Shown: positions 1 to 11,136 of the stretch, in pieces
Layout: the number at the start of each line of letters is the position of its first letter
Numbering within the stretch: position 1 is the first letter of the stretch
Assembly (NCBI GenBank): GCA_023053685.1
Contig: JALIGW010000003.1
Span: forward strand, 49,867,996 to 49,931,995
Reading direction: 5' to 3'
From: Diadophis punctatus similis
Lineage: Eukaryota; Chordata; Lepidosauria; Squamata; Dipsadidae
Length of the DNA stretch: 64,000 nucleotides
Position numbers and translations under genes: made by a program
The notes under the pieces: model-generated
What the model was told of the DNA's origin: nothing
Database searches by the model: none
Seen by the model: the letters and a program-made list of their open reading frames with translations, nothing else

Positions 1-555
1 ATTTTCCTGTTTAAATATCCACTACCTCAGCTCTACAGTTAAGCAAGCACTAACATTTAGTTTCCCTGAATTAAGAATTATGTGTTTCTCTTCAGAAACA
101 AGGCTGAGTGACATATGTGGATATGTTTCTTCCCTTAATACAGAGATGAGGAACATGCACACCTCCAGTCCGTTTATAAAGTACTTGGGCTTTTCCTGAT
201 CAAAACTGTCAAAAAGTAGTGATAATATTTTCTGTCATTTGAAGCAGGAAACACTTAAAATCCACAATATAAGTCTACATATAACCTTAACAGAACTAAA
301 ACCTCCACCCAGAAAAACAAAAGCAAAATAATTGGCCCTACCAATTTACATCATCACCTCACCTTCTGAATAAAGCTTAAGGCTGAGAAATTTCAGACAA
401 GAAAAGGAACACTGTTTTCCATACACTGAGTCAAACTTCTTATTTTCTAAGACAAAATGTGTAGATGGCCACCAACATAAATGACTTTAAGAGACAGTTA
501 AGCAAATCCATGGAGAATAATACTATTGACAGTTTTAGATACTACTTATATATGT
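1..555. other. Unique AT-rich intronic DNA, nothing recognised
   Basis: No open frame, splice-bounded exon, repeat terminus or tandem array was recognised here. Confidence 0.5.
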
Positions 556-750
556 CCCAAAGGTGCTTTTTCAAGAGGCAACTGGACTTTCTGGTTTTTC
601 TTTAAAGACGTTTCGCTTCTCATCCAAGAAGCTTCTTCAGCTCTGAGAAGCGAAACGTCTTCAAAGAAAAACCAAAAAGTCCAGTTGCCTCTTTAAAAAA
701 CACCTTTGGGATAACCATGACCTGGACCTGAATCTCCATAGACATTTACT
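556..750 (-). mobile_element. Palindromic interspersed repeat (foldback)
   Basis: The ends are imperfect inverted repeats: cccaaaggtgctttttcaag at 556 reappears inverted up to 710. The inner arms acgtttcgcttctca and tgagaagcgaaacgt flank a short centre. The sequence beyond 710 (ataaccatgacctgg to ccatagac) matches, inverted, the start of a related copy at 58837-58975, so the family extends past the palindrome. No convincing target duplication was found. It is probably a non-autonomous element of a snake-specific family that I cannot name. Confidence 0.6.
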
Positions 751-1316
751 ACTTACATAATCAGTGAAATACAGTACCAGTTCCTGGGAAATGCTGGTAC
801 TGTATAATGACATTAGCCTCACATTATATTGTTGGACCCATTAGCATTTCCCTTTCATATCTCACCATGGAGAAAAAATATCTATGCCATTGACACAACC
901 TGTGCCATTGATTTCTTATTATTTTCTTAATTCTTATTATTATTCTGACTTCTTATGATGTCCATCATTGTCACATGTTCATTATATAAAAAATTATATA
1001 CTCTTCCCCAGTACAAAGATAAGCTGATTTTGCATGGTTCCTACTATATAAGGCATGATATCAAGGCGCTCAGCTAAAGTTTATATTTTTCAGAGAACAG
1101 AACATATTTGTACTTATTTACATTTTGCAATTACCAATTATGTTCTACACTACACTAAGTGTAGTGCAATCTGAATATGCACCTATGTGTGCATGCATAC
1201 TATTCTGACAACAATTGAGACATTTAATAGAACTCCATCTCTTACTTAAAAAGGCATTAAGCTGTTTTTGTGCACATAGACAGAAAGTTATACACTAATT
1301 ACAAAATTATAATTAC
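751..1316. other. Unique intronic DNA with short palindromes
   Basis: No gene was seen. There is a 10-bp inverted pair acagtaccag / ctggtactgt near 771-803 and a perfect 9+1+9 palindrome cactacact-a-agtgtagtg at 1148-1166. Confidence 0.4.
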
Positions 1317-2979
1317 CGTGTTTCCCCGAAAATAAGACAGGGTCTTATTTTATTTTGACGGGCTTATTATTGGTGGGCTTATTATTTGGATGGTGTAGTA
1401 GGCGGCGAGCGTGGGACTGGATGTCCCATCGCCGCCACCTCCCCTCCATTCTTGGCGCCGGCCGAGCAGCTGGCCCGCCGCCACAGCCTTGTGGAGCAGG
1501 ACTCTGCAAGGCTTGTTGTGCCGATGTATGCACGAACTGCAGAACTGCTGCGAGCTTCATCATACCAGCACAGCTGGCGTCCTGCCGCTCGCGGCTGTAC
1601 CGGTATGTCGAACCTCGCGGTAGTGCTGCCGTTCGTGCATGCAACGGCACAACAAGCCTTGCAGAGTCCTGCTCCACGAGGCAGCGGCGGTGGCGTGACA
1701 AGTCTCACAGAGACTCATTTCTGGCAGGTGGGACATGTTGGGCCGCAAGACATGCGTCCTACCTGACACTTGTAGCTCCGTCGCGTTCCTCGGCGTTCTG
1801 TCCAGAGAAGTACATTGTAAAAGAAAACTTCTCGTGAGTTCAATCAAACTTCTTGAACTCGCAAGAAGTTTTCTTTTACAACAGCTTCTCTGGACACAAT
1901 ACCGAGGAACGCGACGGAGCTACAAGTGTCAGGTAGGACGTGCGTCTCGTAGTGGGACGCAATTTGGGGGTGGCAGGTCGGGTGGGGCGGGCCGCGAGAC
2001 ACGCATCCTACCTCTCCCTTTCTTTCTTTCTTTCCTTTCCCCATTCTCCCTGTTTTCTGTTTCTCTCTCTCTCTTCCTCTCCCTTTCTTTCTTTCCTTTC
2101 CCCATTCTCTCTGTTTTGTTTCTCTCTCTCTTCCTCCCTTTCTTTCTTTCCTTTCCCCATTCTCCCTCGGTTTTCTGTTTCTCTCTCTCTTCCTCTCCCT
2201 TTCTTTCTTTCTCCTCCATTCTCCCTGTTTTCTGTTTCTGTCTCTCTTCCTCCCTTTCTTTCTTTCCTTTCCCCATTCTCCCTGTTTTGTTTCTCTCTCT
2301 CTCTTCCTCCCTTTCTTTCTTTCCTTTCCCCATTCTCCCTCGGTTTTCTGTTTCTCTCTCTCTTCCTCTCCCTTTCTTTCTTTCCTTTCCCCATTCTCCC
2401 TGTTTTGTTTCTCTCTCTTCCTCTCCCTTTCTTTCTTTCTTTCTTTCCCTTCCCTTCTCCCCATTCTTTCATTTGTTCTGAGTCTCACAAAGACCCATTT
2501 CTGGCATCTTTTACCGGTACAGAGGGGGGTGGCAGGTGGGGCGTGGAGCGACACATGGCTCCCCTTGCCATCTCTTCTGCCCCCCCCCCTTGCCGGGCAT
2601 GGCAGGGCTTCCTGCCCATCGCTTATGGTAGCTACCTGCCCCCCTTTAGGGATGCAATTTGGGGGTGGCAGGTGAGGCGGGGGAGGAGCGAGACCATCTC
2701 ACCTGTCACCCCTCTCAATAAATAGACAGCGGGCTGCTGTTGCCATTGGATCAGGGTGGGACGTGTTGCCGCGGCAAAATGAACGGCGTGGATCGCGAGG
2801 CGTGTCGCTGACCTGCCATCCATTTTGCCGCAGGAAGCAGTGGGGCGCAAAATGAGCGTTAGGTCAGCGGCACGCCTCGCAACCCACTCCTTGCCGTGCA
2901 TTTAAATAGGTAGGCGGCATGCGCTGAAAAGCATGATTGGCCTTATTATGGGGACATGTATTATTTTCGGGGAAACACG
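1317..2979. mobile_element. 1.66 kb element with terminal inverted repeats and nested hairpins
   Basis: The ends are exact inverted copies of cgtgtttccccgaaaataa. Inside lie, in order: an inverted repeat about 1490-1683 (arms starting tggagcaggactctgcaagg), a second one about 1748-1943 (arms around gacacttgtagctccgtcgc), a C/T-rich tandem array (about 2020-2470), and a third inverted pair around gcgaggcgtgtcgctgacct (about 2795-2880). Open frames up to 261 aa are low-complexity products of the C/T array. Related ends occur at 31407-31541 and 41579. No clear target duplication was found. It is a non-autonomous DNA-transposon-like element of uncertain superfamily. Confidence 0.7.
2020..2470. 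repeat. Pyrimidine-tract minisatellite inside the 1317-2979 element
   Basis: About seven tandem units of roughly 55-62 bp each run ctttctttctttcctttcc, then ccattctccctg, then ttttctgtttctctctct. Units vary slightly (tcggttttctg in some). Strand asymmetry is extreme, almost pure C and T on the plus strand. The long open frames on both strands are products of this repeat and not genes. Confidence 0.85.
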
Positions 2980-2983
2980 AAAA

Positions 2984-3080
<97 letters not shown>

Positions 3081-3100
3081 AATAATAATAATAATTATTA

Positions 3101-3198
<98 letters not shown>
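2984..3198. repeat. (ATT)n trinucleotide array with an internal strand switch
   Basis: About 215 bp of near-perfect ATT repeat directly abuts the right end of the 1317-2979 element. At about 3077-3110 the register flips to AAT units and back to ATT. The poly-Leu/Ile/Tyr open frame across it is an artefact. Confidence 0.97.
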
Positions 3199-4720
3199 GG
3201 AGTTGTTAAATTAAAAAAATATTTTCATGCCAAAATTATATGTCAAGTACATGGAAGTTTTGCCATTCTGAAACAGTAGAGAAGGAAAGCTGAAGTAAAT
3301 TGGAGGCAAGGTCACATGGTTTTCCTTCTCTTTTTTTTCTTCCATCTGGAAAAGAAGAGCCCAGCTTGCAGTGATAAACAGCCATGCTTTGGTTATCACT
3401 TTCCTTAAGTTGAGAAGAGGCAGCGAGTGATAGATGGGCAGGAATTTGGTTATCGGGCAAGGCTGTCAGCCAGAGTTTCAGATAGCACACACACATTTAG
3501 CAAAGCATCATTATGCAATGGCATGGAGCTAAAATATGGCCGAGGGTATTGAAAGAATGAAAGAACAGGATTTGGGAGGTGGTAACAAATGGAGCAACAA
3601 TAAAAGAGTGCAAGGCGAGGATGTTATCGTCCTAGTGACACCTTTTATCTCAGTCTGGTTAGTTAAAGGAGGACACAAATTGGTCCTTCCTCCACCATTG
3701 TATCCTCTTGTACAAACACAGGCAGATAAAATGTGTCACCAGTGTGATAGCATATCAATTTAACCCTAATTATCTAGGGGGTCATGCTAAGAAATAAGAG
3801 TTTCACATTTCAACAGGTCCCTCCATTTCTTTTATGGAGGTGCCACATTAATAACACGGGGAGGGGAAAGGGGGGGCAACAAGAAAGGGAGGCAGCTTGT
3901 AATTGAATTCAGTCACTCAGGTGGTCCAACTGTATGAAAAATTAATGTGCAAGTCTCCCAGCTAATCATAAATGGTTATTGTCCATCTGTTAGGTTTGGA
4001 ATGTCAGAAACCTAAAAAAAAAGTGTTATTTTTTTATATTCTTAATCTTTTAGTACCAAAAAGAGAATTTTTAGAGAATTTCCCCTTTCTAAAACTGGGA
4101 GAAAATATTCAATCTTACAGACCTGGTCTCGGCTTTAATAGAAACTCAGTATGCTCATGTCCTAAAAATATTTAGAATGCACTGTTACATTTGCCTTGGT
4201 AAAGGTCCTTCTACACAGGTAGTAGGAGGAAGAGAGCTGCTTGCCTCCAGACTCATGATATGATCTTTAAAAGATTACATCCTGTTTTAATATTTTTATG
4301 TTTAAAATATTAATATCTCATCCTGCAATCATCCAATAGCTAAGGAAGCCTTGCAGCAAGGCTTCTAAATTGCATACAAACGATCTAAAGATACTGTTGC
4401 AGAAAAATGAGGAAGTGGAACGACACAATCTCTTCCTGCATATCAACATCATACAACATTTATGTTGCATTTTATAAACAAGACAGCAAAATTGTGGCCG
4501 TGCATACCTTCAAGGCTACCACATAGCACTCACCTGTCTGGAAAATTTAAAAGACATGACTATGTCAAATATATGTTGTATCTATAAAACACTACTGTTG
4601 CTCAAGTGTAATTTACCATCTCAAGATATACATAGCGTTGCTGCTAATCTAGAATGAATCTTTGGTACAAAACAGCCAATGAGAAAGCTATACTTTGCTT
4701 TGATTATGGAGATACAAGAT
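3199..4720. other. Mostly unique intronic DNA
   Basis: No exon or element boundary was recognised. The segment about 3885-3990 (cttgtaattgaattcagtca, several TAAT cores) has the unique, AT-rich look of a non-coding element, but I cannot show conservation. Confidence 0.4.

Positions 4721-4761
<41 letters not shown>
4721..4761. repeat. (AAC)n microsatellite
   Basis: Pure CAA/AAC repeat of about 41 bp. Confidence 0.97.
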
Positions 4762-4762
<1 letters not shown>

Positions 4763-4989
4763 TAAAGATAATTATTTACTTGGAAATATATTAATATTCA
4801 ATTCTAGGTGTATTTAACAAGCACCAGTTTATGAATTAAATGCCAAATTATGGATCTTGATAATTTGAATCTAATTAAAAGTACAAAGTATATTATGGCA
4901 TAAATTTTTGTAAGCACATTATTATTATTTTTGGTTCTAAAGGTAGTACTTAAAAGGTGTACTTCACATCACATAACACTCAAAAACTT

Positions 4990-5200
4990 TATAGGTATAA
5001 GGTAGAAATCAGGAGGAGTTTGGTAGCACCTTTTCGGACTAACACAAATTAGCTTTATGTGACATCTATTGCATCTTCATCAAATGCAATAGATGTCAAA
5101 ATTGATCTGTGGGAGCAGAGGAAACAGAAGGTGTGGTTTATGCAGATATAGGTTACATGTGAGACAGATTATAAGTATCTTATCAATTAACAATTGCAAT
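4990..5200. repeat. Possible ancient interspersed repeat
   Basis: The stretch from ggtagcaccttttcggacta through a gcatcttcatcaaatgca segment resembles a reptile interspersed repeat I have met before but cannot name. Within it gacatctattgcat is repeated inverted as atgcaatagatgtc, giving a small hairpin near 5080. Boundaries are not defined. Confidence 0.35.
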
Positions 5201-5349
5201 ATGTTAAACATCCATTGTGTTTGCTGGCACCTCCAGAAATACCCTGAAACCTTTTGATGTAGGTGAGTTCAGAAATCTCTCTCTCAATTGTGCTGGTAAA
5301 ATTTCTTTTTATCAAGGCTACTTTGAGATCTGTACTGGAGTGTCTATGA

Positions 5350-5775
5350 CAGTGATGGCGAACCTTTTTTTCCTCGAGTGCCGAAATAGTGCACGTGTGC
5401 GCTATCACACGCGCCTGCGTGCCCACACCCATAATTCAAAGCCCCTCACTCGCCCCACCCCCTGTGCATGCGTGCATGACCCATCCCACTCCCCCGTTTC
5501 CCGACTTCCAGTGGGCCCGGTAGGCCCGTTTTTCGCCCTCCCCAGGTTCCAGAGGCTTTCTTGGAGCTTGGGGAGGGCAAAAACGCTCCACCCCCGCCAC
5601 CCTGGAGGCCCTCCAGAGGCCAAAATCGCCCTCCCAGAGCCTCTGCGCGAGCCAAAAATCAGCTGGCGGGCACGCACATGCACACTGGAGCTGAGCTAGG
5701 GCAACAGCTCGCGTGCCGGCAGATATGGCTCCGCGTGCCACCTGTGGCACCCGTGCCATAGGTTCGCCATCACTG
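5350..5775. mobile_element. hAT-type non-autonomous element, 426 bp, family A
   Basis: The terminal inverted repeats are cagtgatggcgaacct and its inverse. An exact 8-bp duplication gtctatga flanks it (5342-5349 and 5776-5783), diagnostic of hAT superfamily insertion. The body is GC- and CpG-rich with no transposase frame. Copies of the same family lie at 11137, 35102 and 58182, the last two in reverse orientation. The TIR and target length are established hAT traits; naming the autonomous partner would need a database. Confidence 0.9.
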
Positions 5776-5783
5776 GTCTATGA

Positions 5784-6285
5784 TATGGCTTTGTCTTTGT
5801 TTTGAGTCCTGATGACAAACTTGGATCCATTAATTACTTTGTGCAGTTTGGCCTGTTACTCCTACGTAGAGGCATTATCACAGACCAACACATCTCTCCT
5901 CTTACATGCTATAAGGTAAAAAGACCTGCAATGCTTACAAATTTTACTGCAAGTTTTAACAATGTACCGATAGTATGGTATCTTTGTGACTGCCTGAAAT
6001 AGATAAATGAGTTTCTCAGCTCTGCTGGGTCATCAAAAGTCCCTCTGTCAAGACTACTTGCAGCTAGTTTCCATATCTCCACAGCAGACTTAATCACTTT
6101 GGGAAATCATCTTAGTAGTATCCAATCAATCAGAGAGAAAGCTTTGGTATACATGTGCAAGTGGTTGCCACAGAAAGCACCATACTTACTGAGAAGTTTT
6201 TAAATTAGCACAGTAGTCAGCTTTCACACTTAACACAAGGAGATCTCCCAAATCTCTACCCTCAACATGTTACAGTTTAGCCAGG
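5784..6285. other. Intronic DNA between two hAT elements, unassigned
   Basis: The flanking sequence reads continuously across the 5350-5775 insertion once one duplication is removed. No exon or known family was recognised; it may be an old degraded repeat. Confidence 0.35.
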
Positions 6286-6293
6286 CTCTAAGA

Positions 6294-6429
6294 CAGGGTT
6301 GTCAAACTCCTGGTCCGTGAGCCGGATGCGTCACATGCAGGCCACAGCCACACCCGGTTTAGCGAAGGGGGGGAAAAGTCCCGATACGTCACGTGATGCC
6401 GCCATGGCAACGTGTGTTTGACACCCCTG
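6294..6429. mobile_element. hAT-type MITE, 136 bp, family B
   Basis: It starts cagggttgtcaaactcctgg and ends gtttgacacccctg, imperfect inverted repeats. The flanks ctctaaga and ctctaagt differ at one of 8 positions. The inner segment ggtttagcgaaggggg is shared with the copy at 38680-38813. Confidence 0.88.
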
Positions 6430-7016
6430 CTCTAAGTTATATGTCAGCATCATGCACAAAACGATGTGACACAAAACATAAATACTCTTATTTCTGTTTG
6501 CTGCAAACCAGCAATATCTCAGTGACTGCTTCCCAATGTCTGATTCAAATATGTAAGTCATTTTTGGTGTCATGATACTTATTCTTCTTCTTCAGACACA
6601 AAGGACTCTATTGATTGACAAACGATGCTAATGAAGTACTGCTTCTGAAAAACTGTTAGAAACTAAACCTTTCTCACAAACATTTGTAGATTTTACAATT
6701 TAGCCTCGAGCAAACTTACCCAACGAGTAATCCAGGAATATTGTACTCCATAATTTCCAAGGACAGTCAGAATTCCCTAAACTAAGCAAGAGCAATATCT
6801 GGTCTGCAGGACCACAAATGAGTCCACCTCTCACAACTAATCACCAGCCTTGCTGTGGATGAGCCCCTAAGTGACCTTGACTGATCCAAAAATAGTTAAG
6901 GAGGTTCAGGTTTGATTAGTATTTGGATAGGAATTCATCAGGAAAGCTGTAATGTAGATTGCAAAATTACGTTTTGTTTTTTTAAAAAGAAACATGTCTT
7001 GTATTTTTATCAGATA

Positions 7017-7110
7017 CTTGTTTGTCACCCAGAGTCTCCTTCAGTGAGATGGGCAGCTATATAAATTTGATTAATAAATAAAAATGATTAATAAATAAAA
7101 ATTCAAGAAT
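7017..7110 (+). repeat. LINE 3' tail fragment with ATAAA tail
   Basis: The segment cacccagagtctccttcagt followed by gatgggcagctatataaat and an (aataaata) tail has the form of a squamate LINE 3' end (cccagagt...gggcggc-tatataaat). Only the tail is present, so the insertion was severely 5'-truncated or belongs to a short element using that tail. Confidence 0.5.
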
Positions 7111-7311
7111 GTATCTATGAGTTCACCAGGAATTAAGCTCAAGATCAAACCTGGGTCGGTCACTGAGACCAGAGGTTTAGTCTTCCGAGCTTTCAGACTC
7201 ATGCTGGGGCCCATCCAGAGGACCAGCACAAGTCCAAAAGCTTGGAAGACTAAATCCGTAATTTTGGTGGCTGACCCAGGTTGGATCATGAAACATTATC
7301 ATGCACATGTA

Positions 7312-7705
7312 CAGAGGTGGGTTCCGCCCGGTTCGGACCAGTTCGCCCGAACTGGTAGTGACCCACTGGTGACGTCACGGTGACATCACAGAACCGGTTC
7401 AGTTGGTGCCGGTCCATGGGCACTGCCATTTTTTAAATTAATTAATTTATTATTTATATTTATTTATTTATTTTTATTTATTTATTTTTTTTTATTTATT
7501 TATTTATTTTTGCATTCCCCCCCCCTTCTGAGCATGCGCAGAAGCCGAGTTTCCGGCACTGTGCATTCGTCGCCCTCTTGTTTTTGGCTTTTGGGGGGGG
7601 GTCGGATTTTTCGGCACTGCGCATGTGAGCGCGCACCCATGTGGCGCGGCCACGCAATGCAGGAGGAAGCGAAACGGCAGCGAGGTAAGTTAGAACCCAC
7701 CCATG
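7312..7705. mobile_element. hAT-like non-autonomous element, 394 bp, family C
   Basis: It starts cagaggtgggttccg and ends gaacccacccatg, with flanks cacatgta and catatgta (7 of 8 identical). The inner part has cggttcgg/ccgaactggt blocks, an (ATTT)n run about 7437-7512 and a GC-rich right half. Unlike families A, B, D and E, its duplication lacks a central TA. Short open frames inside are not credible. Confidence 0.78.
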
Positions 7706-8103
7706 CATATGTATTGAGCCTAAATTAGGCTCAACTTCAGGAAATGACTAACTTTTTTTTCTACATAAGCAGAATGGCAAACCATAGGTGGCACCTCAAT
7801 ATACATTTCCCCCACCCCCAAAATAATAGCTGTCACCTCTGAAAGCCATTCCATTTCACATTCCTCCTCCTTCATTGCTGTTCTACGTTTTACTACCGAG
7901 AAGCTGAATATATTTTTTTCCTCCCATATTCTTCTCTCAATCCTTTCCAATGGACCAACCACTTTCTTCATCCTATATATATATATTTCTGAGACACAAA
8001 TAACAAATTCAGTACTTGGCACCATCAGGCCAATAATGACAAACATGAAGATTGTTGCAAATTTTCCCCTACAAATGTTACCCTGATGCCTCTAGACAGA
8101 AGA

Positions 8104-8162
8104 CTATTACTAGTGGAGAATGGGGCTCTAGTAAAAAGAGCCCCATTCTCCACTAGTAATAG
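8104..8162. other. Perfect 26-bp inverted repeat with 7-nt loop
   Basis: The arm ctattactagtggagaatg continuing to ggctct (8104-8129) is repeated exactly inverted at 8137-8162, separated by agtaaaa. No larger terminal repeat or target duplication was seen. It could be a recent templated insertion, a minimal foldback element, or a transcribed hairpin. Confidence 0.9.
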
Positions 8163-8399
8163 GACAGTGATCAATTTGGTTGGGCAGCATATATAACACA
8201 AGAAAAAGAAAAGGGAGAAGGGAGGCACCACAATAAATTAAGCACTGATTAAATTTCAGCGCAAAGCTGCTTCTGTAGGGTAACCGTTTTCAAAGATGGT
8301 TGGATAAAGGTAAATGTTGCTCTCTTTTTTTAGTTTTTATGCCTTTTTATATTTTTGTTTTAAAATTAATATTATATTTACCGATATATAGCATCACAT

Positions 8400-9000
8400 T
8401 TTCTAAGAAATTACGACCACCAGGTGACTGATGGACCTGACTGGGTTCCAGAGGGAGCTGGGAATTATTCTGAAAGGCCTGTTACAAGGTCCAGCCAAAA
8501 CCTTGGTGGCTGCTTGGAATGGAAGAGCAACCATGGCTTTGGACCAAATCACACCTGAGTAGTGTCTCCATGCCCTCAGTTCCTTGTAATTACCTATGGT
8601 ATTCGGAAGAGTTGGGGAAACTAAAGAGAGCACAAAGATGCCTAGAATGCCGCTGGAAAACAACAATCAAACACAAGCTACAGCTGTTATTAGAGCCTAC
8701 CCCTATTTCTCAGCTCCTATTGCATTCACAGATAATCGCTCAGCAGCCTTATATTGAGTGACCTAGCCCCTCCTGGGAGAGACTAATACTGAGATTCACC
8801 TACTGTGAAGTATATAGCATTTATCAGTATATAGCTGATAAAGTCACTCATATTCATTCTTTGTTGCACTCCACCCTTAGGGCAGAATCACTAGAGGTTA
8901 TGGGGTGGCTAAATCTTATAGGGTCATCGGGGGGAGTTCAATCCCACTGAACCTGAGGAAGTGGACAGGGCATTTACAGCTGCTAGTTCAACCACTGCAT
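8400..9000 (+). pseudogene. L2-like LINE coding remnant (region before the RT)
   Basis: The plus-strand frame has YSEELGKLKRAQRCLECRW, which fits the linker between endonuclease and reverse transcriptase in L2/CR1-group LINEs (PW...ELR.LK...R.LER.W). Downstream, FYQYIADKVTHIHSLL matches the following part of the same region. Stops and frameshifts show it is dead. Clade assignment is by remembered motif. Confidence 0.55.
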
Positions 9001-9149
9001 CCACAACTATGATGACTTTTCTTGATTGCCATATATAATTATTTTTGTACTATATTGTTATTGCTTTTAGTTGATTTTATGGTTGTTTGAGATGAGCAGT
9101 CATCGAAATTAATTAATTTGCACTATTGTCAATGCTTTAAATATACTTC

Positions 9150-9452
9150 ATAAACCAACCTTGCAACAATCACAGCATCCCCACAGTCATGTGATTAAAA
9201 TTCAGGCACTTGGCAACTCTCATATATTTACAATGTTTGCATGTCTGGGTTACGTGATCACCATTCCCGGAGAATCTGACAATCGAAGTCAATGGGGGAA
9301 GCTGGATTCGAATAACAATCACAATGCAGTGATTCCCTTAACAACCACAGCAAAAAATTTTGTAAAATAGGGCAGGACTCACTTAATAGCCACCTTGCTT
9401 AGCAATGGAAATCCTGATCCCAACTGTGGTTGTAAGTTGAGGACTACATAAT
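9150..9452 (-). repeat. Snake-type interspersed repeat (gtcctcgactta family)
   Basis: Read on the minus strand it starts with a degenerate gtcctcaacttacaaccaca and runs through the ttaagtgaat, tctggcttccc and gatcacgtga blocks shared with copies at 17456, 31903, 36930, 48215 and 50490. This is an abundant repeat of unknown coding source. Confidence 0.65.
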
Positions 9453-9663
9453 ATTTATTCTTTTTAAAAGATGTATATGGCTGCCCATCTATGTAACATA
9501 ACTCCGGTGGCTCACTACAGACAGAAAAATACAACTATTTCACACAAACAAAACACTGCAACATTCATATTCCAAAATATATATGCACTGGGCCCAACTT
9601 CCATCCCGGCCCAATACATGAGTGAAGAATGAGATCTTCTGAAAGGTCAAGAGATGGGGGGGG

Positions 9664-10048
9664 CAGTGGTGAAATCCTCTGCAGGTTGCCACCGGTTCGC
9701 AGCCTGTTGCGGTGCACAGACGCACGCTATGTGCGTGCATGCACTGTGCACACCAGATGCATGCTACATGCGTGCATGCACAGTGCACACTAGACACGTG
9801 CTGCGCGCGCATGCTCAATCCACAACAAACGCACGCTTTTGGATTTCCTGCTCTTTTTTTTACTTTTTAAAAGCATTTTTAACTACCGGTTCCGGAGAAC
9901 CGGTAGTAAAAATGCTTAAAAAGAAAAAAAAAGTTCCAAAGATCAGCTGTGTGATGTGCGATCATCGGAACTTTTTTTTTTACTTTTTAAAGCATTTTTT
10001 TACTACCAGTTTGGGCGAACCGGCCCGAACCGGTAGCATTTCACCCCG
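9664..10048. mobile_element. hAT-like MITE, about 385 bp, boundaries in G runs
   Basis: The left end is cagtggtgaaatcc and the right end gcatttcaccccg. Both flanks are G runs, so the target duplication cannot be fixed. The inside has repeated ccggttcggagaaccgg-type palindromes, CA/TG-rich alternating sequence (gcatgcatgcac) and two poly-T-plus-tactttttaaa blocks in inverted order near 9845-9990. It resembles family C in its gaaccggtag blocks. Confidence 0.65.
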
Positions 10049-10244
10049 GGGGGGTCATTATCTCAAGGGGGGCTATTCCATTTAGTAATACTTGAATTTA
10101 TTTTAAATAGAAAAGGATAATATAACTGATGTGATATAAGATCGAATGAAAACATTTCCCAATTCTTAGAATACATCAATTATCTCTATATTTTCTCCTT
10201 AAAATGATCAACCATTCTGTGCTTCGGGAAAACATAGTCTATGC

Positions 10245-10782
10245 CCGTGGTGGCGAACCTATGGCACGCGTGCCACAGGTGGCACGCGGAGCCATAGCAG
10301 ACGGCACGCGAGCATTGCCCACCGGCAAACCAGAAGTGCGGAAAAACGCACTTCCGGTTTGCCGGTGAGCTGTTTTTTGCACTCCGGAGGGTTCAGGGAA
10401 GCTCCCTGAAGCCCCGGAATGCAAAAAACTACAAAACGGACAAACCGGAAGTGCATTTTTCCACACTTTCGGTTTGTCCGTTTTGTAGTTTTTTTCATTC
10501 CGGGGCTTCAGGGAGCTTCCCTGAACCCTCCGGAGTGCAAAAAACAGCTCACCGGCAAACCGGAAGTGCATTTTTCCGCACTTCCGGTTTGCCCGTTTCG
10601 TCGTCCCAGGTTCCGGTAAGGCCTTTGCGTGGGGGTGGGGGGGTGCGCATGCGCAGGGGGCAGCATGGGGGGTGTTGTGCGCATGCGTGTGGGGGGGAAT
10701 GGGTGTGGGTATGAGAGCGCGCGCTATCGCGCGCACCCCCCCCCTTTTTGACACGCGAACCTAAAAAGGTTCGCCACCACTG
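10245..10782. mobile_element. hAT-type element, 538 bp, family D with inverted duplication
   Basis: The exact target duplication gtctatgc lies at 10237-10244 and 10783-10790. The ends are ccgtggtggcgaacct and ggttcgccaccactg. The centre holds a long inverted repeat: about 140 bp (10321-10460) is repeated inverted at about 10461-10600 with few differences. The related copy at 59238-59662 has a single arm. The cacttccggtttg motif recurs several times. No transposase was seen. Confidence 0.9.
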
Positions 10783-11136
10783 GTCTATGCCATAAAAAAG
10801 TGAATTGTGTGATGTTTTTCAAAACAACAAAACATGCATGATATATTTTTAAAAAAAATATTCTTATTTTGCTAATCATGAAGAATGGATAAGAACTATG
10901 TAGGGAAATGCTATATTCATTTCTTACATTAACAATTAATAATTCCAATTTATTAAAATACAGAGAGCTTTGAGATGTTTACCCTTCTTCATAATAGGAA
11001 GTCTAGATTTACCTTTTTAAGCAAATGGAACATAAAATTTTAAGGATACCAGATTTCCAACAATGCAACAGTGCCATCCATATATAGAGCAGACATGGTC
11101 TTTAATGAATAAATCACATGTCCATATACTCTAAGT

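Noticed and set aside
2020..2470. CRISPR-like regular repeats
   Set aside because: Units are contiguous without unique spacers and the DNA is vertebrate.
1735..2725. Open frames of 134-261 codons on both strands over the C/T array
   Set aside because: They are low-complexity translations of a pyrimidine minisatellite with mirror frames on the other strand.
2956..3279. 107-codon frame of poly-Leu, Ile and Tyr
   Set aside because: It is a translation of the ATT array.
5187..5759. Overlapping frames in family A hAT copies (also at 11131-11451, 35088-35652 and 58196-58664)
   Set aside because: The same frames recur in each copy because the element is CpG-rich; no transposase motif is present.
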